Shown in pieces: positions 1 to 7,438 of a stretch of DNA of 49,259 nucleotides. Positions within the stretch are counted from its first letter, which is position 1. Each line of letters begins with the position of its first letter. This DNA is from Gammaproteobacteria bacterium (GTDB lineage Bacteria; Pseudomonadota; Gammaproteobacteria; Pseudomonadales; Azotimanducaceae). Location: the NCBI GenBank assembly GCA_009843635.1, contig VYDB01000115.1:1-49259 (forward strand), written 5' to 3'. A model generated the notes under the pieces. That model worked only from the letters and a program-made list of their open reading frames with translations. It was not told the DNA's origin and did no database searches. The position numbers were made by a program, and so were the translations under genes.

Positions 1-17
1 TTCCCTGCGCGTCAACG

Positions 18-33
18 CCCCGGCGCGCCGGGG
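18..33. repeat. Perfect 16-bp GC palindrome
   Basis: CCCCGGCGCGCCGGGG reads identically on both strands. It lies at the window edge with no gene nearby on this side. No T-run follows, so it is not an intrinsic terminator by sequence. Confidence 0.5.
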
Positions 34-95
34 TCGGTACTTCCATGGAACAAATCTCAGATTCTCTGATGGAGGGAGCATTCCAACAGCTCAAT

Positions 96-114
96 CGAGG
101 GCAAGATGCCCTCG
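96..114 (-). repeat. REP-like hairpin copy 1
   Basis: Stem CGAGGGCA with a 3-nt loop and TGCCCTCG (8 bp). Read on the minus strand its flanks (CCCCGGAG before, ATTGAG after) resemble those of the copy at 703-721, so the two are inverted copies of one element. Confidence 0.6.
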
Positions 115-155
115 CTCCGGGGGATAACGCCCGGTTCGGGCGTGGACCCTTGGAT

Positions 156-174
156 CGAGGGCGTCTCGCCCTCG
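156..174 (-). repeat. REP-like hairpin copy 2
   Basis: Stem CGAGGGCG, loop TCT, CGCCCTCG (8 bp). On the minus strand it is followed by ATCC, in the same orientation as copy 1. Same core as copies 1 and 3 with different loop bases. Confidence 0.6.
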
Positions 175-702
175 CACGGCGCGCAGCGCCGTACTGGCAT
201 GCGATAGCCAAACCGCAGGATGACGGGCTCGTTCCCTGCCCGTTAGGGCTCCGGGGTGCTTCACAACGAGCAAGGCAATTGGGTTGCTGCGCAACTAAAT
301 GCGGGGTGGGAACCTCCAGAAACTTGAGTAGCATGGGCCGTATTGGCAACATGAGAATAGGCGAATGCCTCTTTGGACGCTCACAGTGATTTTCTGATGC
401 ACACGAAACCTCAACACAAGGCCAAGGGAAGGTCGTTCGAACTTGGGACGGAAGGTGCATCTCCGAGCGAGTTGGCGGCTGTTGAGGTTGTGCGGGGCAG
501 CTACCGGCTGCCGGACCTGCGAAAGGGCGATCCCGGCGCGGACAACCCGCTCGATGGTTTTGCTTGGCCAGAACTGAGAGATCTGATCTACGATCGCCCC
601 TGCCAGCGGTAGTCGCGGCGGAAGTTCACTTTCTCCCGCCACTGCCAGCAGCTCCCTCAACTGCGTTTGCGCCCCGGCAACGGATCGATGCTCTCCCCGG
701 GG

Positions 703-721
703 CGAGGGCGTCCCGCCCTCG
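703..721 (+). repeat. REP-like hairpin copy 3
   Basis: Stem CGAGGGCG, loop TCC, CGCCCTCG (8 bp), preceded by CCCCGGGG-like sequence and followed by ATTGGG. It is inverted relative to copy 1 and lies just past the 3' end of the EamA transporter gene, a usual position for REP-type elements. Confidence 0.6.
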
Positions 722-742
722 ATTGGGAAACGGGCATGGTGC

Positions 743-1708
743 TCAAACACGCCTGCGCCGATTCACCTTTTCGGTGTCACTCCGTGGGACCGCCGCCCCC
801 GCCGCTCGCTCGGCAAGCCAGATGCCGCCTAGCACCAGTGCCAAGGCTAGGCCGTGATGGAGGTGGAAATCCTCGCCTAGGTAAGCCACCGCGATGATGG
901 CCGCGAACACCGGCACCAGATTGACGAAAATCCCGGCGCGGCCCGGCCCAATGATCTCCACCCCTTGAATGAACAGGACTTGGGCGAGAAACGACGGGAG
1001 CAATGCGACCAGCGCGATCACAACCCAGCCCTCCAGCGAGGGTGCCAGAAACTCGCCGAGCCAAGCTTCCGCCGCCACCATCGGCAATGATGCGAGAAAC
1101 GCCGATGCCGCGAGCACCGTGAACAGCCCCAGCGCCGTCGACTCCGGTCGCCGCCGCAACCCCACGGTGTAGCCCGCGTAGAGCACAACGGCGAGCACCA
1201 CCAGCAAGTCCCCGGTGTTGAAGCGCAGACCCAGCAGGCGCTCGGCGTCCCCTGCCGATGCGACGACCGCGACACCAGCCAGCGTTACCGCGGCACCCAC
1301 CCATTGCAGCTTTCGGGCTGGCGTCCGGTAGGCGAGCCAAGCTCCCGCGAGCACCAAGGCCGGCATCATGCCTTGGATGATGCCCATGTTGACGGCCGTC
1401 GTGTGGTGGGCAGCGATGTAGAACAGCGCGTTGAAACTGGCGAACCCGAGGGCGCCCATGGCGAACAAGAACTTAAGGCGTGGTCTTAGGTGCGGCCAAT
1501 CACGCACCAGCGCCTTGGTGTTGAACGCTGCCAACAACAACACCACCAGAAGCCAGCGCAGCGCCACAACGACCATGGGTGAGGCCTCGCCCACCAATAG
1601 TTTCGCGAACGTCGTGTTGGCGCCGAAACAGATCGACGTGAAGGTGAGCAGGAGGTACGCGCGCGAGGTGGCGGCACCCGTGCGATCTTCAGCCCCGGCA
1701 GCGACCAA
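743..1708 (-). CDS. EamA/DMT-family transporter
   Basis: This 321-residue protein is an inner-membrane permease of the drug/metabolite transporter superfamily, with two EamA repeats of about five helices each. The hydrophobic segments, the N-terminal motif SICFGANTTFAKLL near residues 31-44 and the central charged break near residues 165-190 fit the family's usual 290-320 residues and ten helices. The substrate cannot be read from the sequence; relatives export amino acids, metabolites or drugs. It starts 12 nt downstream of the glmU stop on the same strand and is probably co-transcribed with it. The first 15 residues are hydrophilic and may precede helix 1, so a slightly later start is possible. 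Confidence 0.85.
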   Translation of the reverse strand: MVAAGAEDRTGAATSRAYLLLTFTSICFGANTTFAKLLVGEASPMVVVALRWLLVVLLLAAFNTKALVRDWPHLRPRLKFLFAMGALGFASFNALFYIAAHHTTAVNMGIIQGMMPALVLAGAWLAYRTPARKLQWVGAAVTLAGVAVVASAGDAERLLGLRFNTGDLLVVLAVVLYAGYTVGLRRRPESTALGLFTVLAASAFLASLPMVAAEAWLGEFLAPSLEGWVVIALVALLPSFLAQVLFIQGVEIIGPGRAGIFVNLVPVFAAIIAVAYLGEDFHLHHGLALALVLGGIWLAERAAGAAVPRSDTEKVNRRRRV

Positions 1709-1720
1709 GCTCGCCCCGCT

Positions 1721-3097
1721 TCAACGCGATTTACGCCCAGGCCGCTTCCAGCCGTCAATGTTCCGCTGCCGGCCACGGCCCACGGCGAGTTCTTTTTCCC
1801 CGACCTTTTTCGTGATGGTGGAGCCGGCGGCGATGAATGCGCCGGACTCGATGGTCAAGGGTGCGACCAAGGTGGCGTTGGTGCCAATGAACACGTCATC
1901 GCCGATTTCCGTGCGATGCTTGTCAGCGCCGTCGTAGTTGCAAGTGACAGCGCCGGCGCCGATGTTGCTGTCCGCGCCGATGTCGGCGTCGCCCAGATAG
2001 GCGAGGTGGCTGGCTTTGACGCCTGCGCCTAGGCGGGCGTTCTTGGTTTCGACGAAATTGCCCACCTTGGCCTCTTCGCCCAACGCCGTGCCCGGCCGTA
2101 GCCGGGCGAATGGCCCGATGCGGCACCGGGCGCCGATGCGGGCGCCCTCGATGACGGTGTAGGCCTCTATGCGCGCGTCGTCGCCGATTTCCGCGTCTTC
2201 GATCACCGCACCGGGGCCGAGATGCACCCGCTCGCCCAGCGTCACGCGCCCCTTGAGGACCACGTTGGCGTCGATGAAGCTGTCTTGGCCGGCAGTCACG
2301 TCGCCGCGAACGTCAAAGCGGGCAGGATCCGCCAGGCTCACCCCAGCAGCCATGAGCCGTTGCGCCTCCCGCCGCTGAAAGACGCGTTCAGCCTCGGCGA
2401 GCTGTGCACGGTCATTGATGCCGAGAATCTCGTCGGCGTCCTCGGCGCGGATGCCTTCAACTTGCATCCCGTCGTCAATGGCCAGCGCCACCAAGTCGGT
2501 GAGGTAGTACTCGCCTTGGGCGTTGTCCGGCGTCACTTGCGCGAGCAGGCGGCGCAGCGCAGCGGCGGGCAGCGCCATCAATCCGGCGTTGACCTCGCGG
2601 ATGGTTCGTTCCTTCTCGTCGGCGTCCTTGAATTCAACGATATGCGCAATGCGCCCATCGCCGCCCCGTACGATGCGCCCCAATGCCGCCGGATCATCGA
2701 GTTCCGCGGTGACCAAGGCCAACGCGCCTGCCCGAGCGGCATCCACGCAGGCTTGCAGGGTGGCTTGGCCAACCAAGGGAACGTCCGCGCACAGCACCAG
2801 CGCCACCGCCGCATCATCGACCCAGGGCAGCGCTTGGGCCACCGCGTGGCCAGTGCCCAGCCGCTCGCTTTGCACGACCCATCGAACAGCGCTTGCGGTG
2901 CTGGCCTGAACCTCCTCCGCACCGTGGCCGATGACCGCCAGCACTTCGTCCGCCTCAAGGCTTTGTGCCGTCGAAACGACATGGTCAAGCAGCGTTCTGC
3001 CGCCGATGCGATGCAGCGCCTTGGGCAGCGCGGAAGCCATGCGCTTGCCCTCCCCGGCGGCGAGGACGATGACAGCGAGTGGAGAGTGCGTGGCCAT
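1721..3097 (-). CDS. glmU: Bifunctional GlmU (GlcN-1-P acetyltransferase / GlcNAc-1-P uridyltransferase)
   Basis: GlmU makes UDP-N-acetylglucosamine in two steps in the cytoplasm: acetyl transfer to glucosamine-1-phosphate, then uridylyl transfer. It feeds peptidoglycan and LPS synthesis. The N-terminal nucleotidyltransferase signature LAAGEGKRM (residues 12-20) with Lys26 is present. The C-terminal half is a left-handed beta-helix of hexapeptide repeats, including the acetyltransferase-site stretch ASHLAYLGDADIG. I chose the ATG at 3097 (458 residues, matching the usual ~456); the frame stays open upstream to 3271, but that extension has no family resemblance. In many gammaproteobacteria glmU directly follows atpC; here they lie 11.6 kb apart. 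Confidence 0.96.
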   Translation of the reverse strand: MATHSPLAVIVLAAGEGKRMASALPKALHRIGGRTLLDHVVSTAQSLEADEVLAVIGHGAEEVQASTASAVRWVVQSERLGTGHAVAQALPWVDDAAVALVLCADVPLVGQATLQACVDAARAGALALVTAELDDPAALGRIVRGGDGRIAHIVEFKDADEKERTIREVNAGLMALPAAALRRLLAQVTPDNAQGEYYLTDLVALAIDDGMQVEGIRAEDADEILGINDRAQLAEAERVFQRREAQRLMAAGVSLADPARFDVRGDVTAGQDSFIDANVVLKGRVTLGERVHLGPGAVIEDAEIGDDARIEAYTVIEGARIGARCRIGPFARLRPGTALGEEAKVGNFVETKNARLGAGVKASHLAYLGDADIGADSNIGAGAVTCNYDGADKHRTEIGDDVFIGTNATLVAPLTIESGAFIAAGSTITKKVGEKELAVGRGRQRNIDGWKRPGRKSR

Positions 3098-3139
3098 AGG
3101 GACGGTGATGGGCCGCAGCAGGTTTGTGGCGAGTAGGTC

Positions 3140-3145
3140 ATTATA
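3140..3145 (-). promoter_or_regulatory. -10 box for glmU
   Basis: A perfect TATAAT on the minus strand lies 42 nt upstream of the glmU ATG. No good TTGACA-like box is seen 16-18 bp further upstream. It lies 30 bp from the opposing TATAAT at 3175-3180, giving a compact divergent promoter region. Confidence 0.45.
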
Positions 3146-3174
3146 GGCAGGAACGCAACGAGAGACTTGGGGTC

Positions 3175-3180
3175 TATAAT
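3175..3180 (+). promoter_or_regulatory. -10 box for the methyltransferase operon
   Basis: A perfect TATAAT on the plus strand lies 32 nt upstream of the methyltransferase ATG. The -35 region is weak. It faces the glmU promoter. Confidence 0.45.
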
Positions 3181-3212
3181 CCCGCCAACGAAACGAACGT
3201 CGTCGAAACCCC

Positions 3213-4583
3213 ATGCTCTGGGCCGACTCCAATCCCGCCCCTGCCGCGCCCGCAGCCAGCAGTGAAAACAAACTGCGGCCCCAAGACCGCGCTGTGCATC
3301 ATTGGTATCGATTCGTCCTGTCCTTCCCCCCGCATTTGGTGCAGAACTACTTGAATCGATTTGACATTGAACCGGGCGACACCGTGCTGGACCCGTTCTG
3401 CGGCACCGGCACCACTTTGGTTGAGTGCAAAAAACAGGGGGTGGGCAGTGCTGGTCTTGAGTCCAACCCCATTGCCCACTTTGCAAGCGCCGTGAAGGTT
3501 GACTGGTTGACCAGCAGCGAAACGTTGGTCTCCGAAGCGGAGCAAGTCGCCCGAGCGGCAACAAAAAAGATTTTGAACGAGCGAGCGGGATGCGAAGAGA
3601 ATGCGCGGCTGCTTGAGGCTGATGGGAAACCCTCGCTCTTCGATGAGGGTGCCGTTGCCAATGGAGCGGACGCAGGTTTGCGGCGTCTTCAACCGGAGCA
3701 AATGAAGCTTCTGCTCAAGGACTCCATCAGCCCTCTGCCTCTGCACAAGACTTTGGCGCTGCTTGAGGTCATCGACGGGTGCAGCTCAGCGCCGTTGCGC
3801 AGATATGGACGGTTGGCGCTGGCCAACGCCTTGGTGCAGCGCATCGGCAACCTAAAGTTCGGGCCGGAAGTGGGCGTTGGCCGGATTCGGGGGGATGCTC
3901 CAGTCGTTGAGGCTTGGCTGGCGGGCATGAAGACAATCGCTCACGACCTCGCTCAGTTTGGGCACCGCAGCACCGTCGCGTCCCAAGTCATCAAGTCGGA
4001 CGCCCGCCAAGCAGATGAAGCCTTGGAGCGAAGGTCCATCGACGCCGTCATTACCTCGCCACCCTATCCCAATGAGAAGGACTACACCCGCACAACACGC
4101 TTGGAATCCGTTGTTCTTGGGCTGGTGCGCAGCCGGGCGGAATTGCGTCAACTGAAGCAGGGCTTGGTCCGCTCGAATACCCGAGGCGTCTATGTGGCGG
4201 ACACTGACGATCAAGCCATCGCGGGAAACCAAGCGATTGACCGCATCGCTGAAGCCATTGAGCAACGGCGCATCGAGTTGGGAAAAACTTCGGGATTTGA
4301 ACGCCAATACGCCCGCGTGACCCGCCTGTACTTTGGCGGCATGGCGCAGCACTTCGCGTCTTTGCGCGAGGTGCTCAAACCCGGCGCGAAGCTCGCCTAT
4401 GTGGTCGGCGACCAAGCGTCCTACCTGCGCGTGATGATTCGCACCGGCCAACTTCTTGCGGAGATTGCGGAATCACTCGGCTACAGAATTCTGGGAATCG
4501 ATCTGTTCCGCACCCGGCCATCGACCGTCACGGGAGAGCAGTTGCGGGAAGAAGTGATCGTGATGGAGTGGCCGGGAAAATGA
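3213..4583 (+). CDS. DNA methyltransferase (N6-adenine/N4-cytosine, SPPY type)
   Basis: This 456-residue protein has the SAM-binding motif I DPFCGTGTT at residues 60-68, preceded by a motif X-like stretch (residues 30-50), and the catalytic motif IV TSPPY at residues 281-285. SPPY motifs are typical of amino-methyltransferases acting on adenine N6 or cytosine N4. The ~210 residues between motifs I and IV probably hold the target recognition domain, an alpha-class-like order. The stop overlaps the start of the next gene (ATGA), so the pair is translationally coupled; that gene looks like a PD-(D/E)XK nuclease, which supports a type II restriction-modification system. The recognition site cannot be read. 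The start at 3213 follows a TATAAT by 32 nt; no strong ribosome binding site is visible. Confidence 0.88.
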   Translation: MLWADSNPAPAAPAASSENKLRPQDRAVHHWYRFVLSFPPHLVQNYLNRFDIEPGDTVLDPFCGTGTTLVECKKQGVGSAGLESNPIAHFASAVKVDWLTSSETLVSEAEQVARAATKKILNERAGCEENARLLEADGKPSLFDEGAVANGADAGLRRLQPEQMKLLLKDSISPLPLHKTLALLEVIDGCSSAPLRRYGRLALANALVQRIGNLKFGPEVGVGRIRGDAPVVEAWLAGMKTIAHDLAQFGHRSTVASQVIKSDARQADEALERRSIDAVITSPPYPNEKDYTRTTRLESVVLGLVRSRAELRQLKQGLVRSNTRGVYVADTDDQAIAGNQAIDRIAEAIEQRRIELGKTSGFERQYARVTRLYFGGMAQHFASLREVLKPGAKLAYVVGDQASYLRVMIRTGQLLAEIAESLGYRILGIDLFRTRPSTVTGEQLREEVIVMEWPGK

Positions 4584-5401
4584 GTGAGAAGACCACAACA
4601 TCAGCAGGGAAGTCGAAGTCCAACCGATATAAAACCCTGATTGATAAGATATTTTTGGACCGCTACGCAGATGGTGCAGTAGAAGTTCCCTTCGAGCGAA
4701 GCGACATCGAAGATGCAGCAAGAGATTTGGGCATCCCCTTGCCGAAAAACATCGGCGACTTGGTCTATTCGTTTCGCTACAGAACACCAATGCCCGAGTC
4801 CATTTTGGAAACTCAGACAGAGGGCCGCGAATGGGTGATCGAGGGTGCAGGCCGTGCGAAGTACCTCTTCCGATTGGCGCAGGTCAGCCGCATCGTGCCA
4901 AACCCCAACCTAGTGACCATCAAGCTACCCGATGCAACTCCTGAAATCGTTTCCGCGTATTCCCTGTCGGACGAACAAGCCTTGCTTGCCAAAGTTCGAT
5001 ACAACCGCCTGATCGATGTGTTCCTGGGTGTTGCTGCCTACTCGCTTCAGAACCACCTTCGCACTACTGTTTCCCATGTCGGTCAGATCGAAATTGATGA
5101 AATCTATGTGGGCGTCGATCGTCAAGGACGGCAATACGTGATGCCAGTGCAGGCCAAGGGTGGTTCCGACCGTTTGTCGATCGTTCAGACAAAGCAGGAC
5201 ATTCAGTGTTGCGGGGAACGATTTCCGCACCTCATTTGCCGCCCAGTCTCGACCCAATTCATGAGCGGCGACCTCATCGCATTGTTCGAGCTTACGATCG
5301 AGGAAGACGAAGTGAGAGTTGTCGAGGAACGGCACTACCGGCTCGTTCCATCCGAGCACATTACCGCAGAGGAACTAACCGCCTATGCGAGGCGGCTATG
5401 A
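4580..5401 (+). CDS. Putative type II restriction endonuclease (PD-(D/E)XK-like)
   Basis: A 273-residue protein of no family I can name. Its likely nuclease core is around residues 170-195: a strand IEIDEIYVGVD followed, after a turn, by MPVQAKGG. This fits the PD-(D/E)XK pattern with Asp173/Glu174 as the acidic position and Gln191-x-Lys193 as the (E/Q)xK pair. The ATG at 4580 shares ATGA with the methyltransferase stop; a GTG at 4568 in the same frame is a less likely start. Position directly after a methyltransferase is the main reason to call it the cognate endonuclease. The next small ORF again starts in an ATGA overlap. Function is inferred from context plus a short motif. Confidence 0.65.
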   Translation: MSEKTTTSAGKSKSNRYKTLIDKIFLDRYADGAVEVPFERSDIEDAARDLGIPLPKNIGDLVYSFRYRTPMPESILETQTEGREWVIEGAGRAKYLFRLAQVSRIVPNPNLVTIKLPDATPEIVSAYSLSDEQALLAKVRYNRLIDVFLGVAAYSLQNHLRTTVSHVGQIEIDEIYVGVDRQGRQYVMPVQAKGGSDRLSIVQTKQDIQCCGERFPHLICRPVSTQFMSGDLIALFELTIEEDEVRVVEERHYRLVPSEHITAEELTAYARRL

Positions 5402-5595
5402 GTGACTCGTGGCTTCTTGGGGAAGAGAGGGGAGTCAGCCCCAAATCTCTCCGCCAGAACCGGTCTGAGTGTGCTGTGACAGCAATGCAGCAGGCTTCGC
5501 TCGAAGCTGGGACGGATCGGTTGTCCATGAAGGAAATTGAGGCCGAAATCCAGACGGTGCGCAGGGAGCGGCGAGACAACCGAAAATGCAGATAG
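5398..5595 (+). CDS. Small 65-residue protein in the restriction-modification operon
   Basis: The ATG overlaps the stop of the endonuclease gene (ATGA), as at the preceding junction, which argues for real translation. The product is hydrophilic. Its C-terminal part (residues 36-58, containing AGTDRLSMKEIEAEI and then RRERR) has the helical, charged look of the tail of small type II antitoxins of the AbrB or ribbon-helix-helix kind; that resemblance is from memory and weak. No toxin gene follows: 5596-5821 has no convincing gene. It could be a controller or accessory protein of the restriction system, or an antitoxin remnant. Confidence 0.5.
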   Translation: MSDSWLLGEERGVSPKSLRQNRSECAVTAMQQASLEAGTDRLSMKEIEAEIQTVRRERRDNRKCR

Positions 5596-5678
5596 AGGTG
5601 GGCACAGGTGTTTGGGTGTCCCGACTCAGTGCACTCGCGATAGTTATGTGATTGGCGGTCTCGTCAATAGCCTTTGTT

Positions 5679-5695
5679 GAGTCTTACAGAGACTC
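5679..5695. repeat. Short inverted repeat after the restriction operon
   Basis: GAGTCT, a 5-nt loop, AGACTC: a perfect 6-bp stem 84 nt past the small ORF. There is no T-run on either side, so terminator activity is doubtful. Confidence 0.3.
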
Positions 5696-5821
5696 GGAAC
5701 CGTCGGAAATCTTGTGAGCCGAACGGCGTGCGGGAACCGCTGCCGCCTTGTGCCTGAAATTGACCCACCTGCCAAGTTCCGCCATATTCGCCAGCCTTTT
5801 CATAGAAACTAGGACAACCCC

Positions 5822-7438
5822 ATGGGCAGAACGCTGAGCACCCTGATGCTCTTGATGGTGGCTGCCGCAAGCCATGGTGCCGAGCGGCCCAACGTGATCA
5901 TCATGCTGGCCGATGATCTCGGCTGGGCGGACGTCGGGTATCACGGCGGCGACATCGACACGCCGAGCTTGGACCGGCTGGCTGCCGAAGGCGTGCAGTT
6001 GGACCGCTTCTACACCACCCCCATCTGCTCGCCGACGCGGGCGGCGCTGATGACCGGGCGCAACCCCATTCGGCTCGGCGTGGCCTACGCCGTGATCCTG
6101 CCTTGGAGCAACAACGGTATCCACCCGGATGAACGGTTCCTCCCGGAGGCGTTTCTGGATGCCGGCTACCAGACCGCCATGGTCGGCAAGTGGCACCTTG
6201 GCCATGCCCAGGAAACCTATCACCCCAACCAGCGTGGCTTCGAGCACTTCTACGGCCATCTGCACACCGAAGTCGGTTACTTCCCGCCGTTCGCCAACCA
6301 GGGCGGCAAGGATTTCCAGCGGAATGGCGTCTCGATCGACGATGAGGGCTACGAAACGGAACTGCTCGCCTGGGAGGCGAGCCGTTACATCAAGGAGCGC
6401 GACCCCGCACGGCCCTTCTTCCTCTACATGCCGTTTTTGGCGCCGCACACGCCCCTGGAGGCGCCGGAGGATCTGATCGAGAAGTACGCGGACATCGAAA
6501 CGGATCTGCCCCCGGCGCGCAGCCGCCAGACCGACGGGACGCGGCGCACCGCCAAGCTCCTGCTGCAGGACAGCGCCCGGCCGCTGTACGCGGCCGTGGT
6601 CGATGCCATGGACCAGGCGATCGGCACCGTGCTCAACACGCTCGATGCCGAAGGCATCGCCGACAACACCATCGTGCTGTTCTTCAGCGACAACGGCGGC
6701 GCGGCCTACTCAGTGGGCGGTGCCAACAACGCGCCGCTTCGTGGCGGCAAGGGCGAGGCTTTCGAGGGCGGCATCCGCGTGGTGTCCCTCCTGCGATGGC
6801 CTGACCAACTCCCGGCCGGGAGTAAGATGGATCAGATCATGACGGCGATGGACGTGTTCCCCACCCTCATGGACGCGGTGGGCATCGAGCCGGGGGAGCA
6901 CTTCCCTTGGGACGGCCAAAGCCTTTGGCCGGCAATCGCCGATGGCGCACCGGCGCCGCGCACCGAGGATGTGTTCTTCGTTTCCGAGACGCCCATCTAT
7001 GGCGAGTTCCACCTGACGGTCTTCAATGAGGAGTGGAAGCTGCTGCAGGAGGTGATACAGGATCAGATCACCACAACGGTCACCAACCATCTCTTCCGCG
7101 TTGCCGAAGATCCGAACGAATACAACAACTTGGCGTCGGCCCATCCCGACATCGTGCAGGACTACGCGGATCGCATCCGCCGCTGGCGCGCCCTCTATCC
7201 CATCCAGGGCACCCGCTCAGCGCTCGTGCCGCCGCCCGGCTGGCGCGCCCCCAAGGATTGGGCGACCTATCCGCGCCCGGTGGAGTCGCTGCAGCCGGAA
7301 GCCGCCAAGGGCATGGCGCCCACGGAGACCATCAACCGCGTGCTCGACATGCAGCTCGGCGAACGCGGTCGCCTCGTTTACGACTGCGAAACACGCTGGT
7401 ATCTGGCAGGGCTCTGCACGAAGAACTCAGAACGCTAG
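5822..7438 (+). CDS. Secreted type I sulfatase (arylsulfatase)
   Basis: This 538-residue enzyme hydrolyses sulfate esters. It carries the sulfatase signature C-S-P-T-R at residues 69-73, in which the Cys is converted to formylglycine by a separate maturation enzyme not seen here. Metal ligands Asp31-Asp32 lie in the strand IIMLADDLGW, the active-site motif GKWHLGH is at 122-128, and a later DNGG motif is present. An N-terminal signal peptide (about residues 1-20, cleavage after SHGA) points to the periplasm. Overall it resembles arylsulfatase B-like members. It is convergent with the alkyl-sulfatase-like gene, their 3' ends overlapping by 12 bp. The natural substrate (polysaccharide sulfate or small aryl/steroid sulfate) cannot be decided. 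Confidence 0.93.
   Translation: MGRTLSTLMLLMVAAASHGAERPNVIIMLADDLGWADVGYHGGDIDTPSLDRLAAEGVQLDRFYTTPICSPTRAALMTGRNPIRLGVAYAVILPWSNNGIHPDERFLPEAFLDAGYQTAMVGKWHLGHAQETYHPNQRGFEHFYGHLHTEVGYFPPFANQGGKDFQRNGVSIDDEGYETELLAWEASRYIKERDPARPFFLYMPFLAPHTPLEAPEDLIEKYADIETDLPPARSRQTDGTRRTAKLLLQDSARPLYAAVVDAMDQAIGTVLNTLDAEGIADNTIVLFFSDNGGAAYSVGGANNAPLRGGKGEAFEGGIRVVSLLRWPDQLPAGSKMDQIMTAMDVFPTLMDAVGIEPGEHFPWDGQSLWPAIADGAPAPRTEDVFFVSETPIYGEFHLTVFNEEWKLLQEVIQDQITTTVTNHLFRVAEDPNEYNNLASAHPDIVQDYADRIRRWRALYPIQGTRSALVPPPGWRAPKDWATYPRPVESLQPEAAKGMAPTETINRVLDMQLGERGRLVYDCETRWYLAGLCTKNSER

Larger units (their letters stand above)
1..742. other. Region without a confident gene
   Basis: I see no recognisable gene here. 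There is a perfect 16-bp palindrome at 18-33 and three copies of a short GC-rich hairpin repeat (96-114, 156-174, 703-721). A plus-strand open frame at about 373-612 (79 codons, TTG start, or ATG at 397) and an overlapping minus-strand frame at 295-750 exist, but neither shows a domain, a ribosome binding site or a conserved motif. The plus frame ends in an acidic, proline-containing stretch that could be the tail of a decayed gene. Most likely this is a repeat-rich spacer. Confidence 0.5.

Noticed and set aside
295-750. Minus-strand open frame of 151 codons
   Set aside because: No domain, no ribosome binding site, and it overlaps hairpin repeat sequence and the 3' end of the EamA gene; composition is unlike coding DNA nearby.
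4568-4579. GTG at 4568 as the start of the endonuclease gene
   Set aside because: The ATG at 4580 forms an ATGA overlap with the methyltransferase stop, the same junction as at the next gene, and is the better start.
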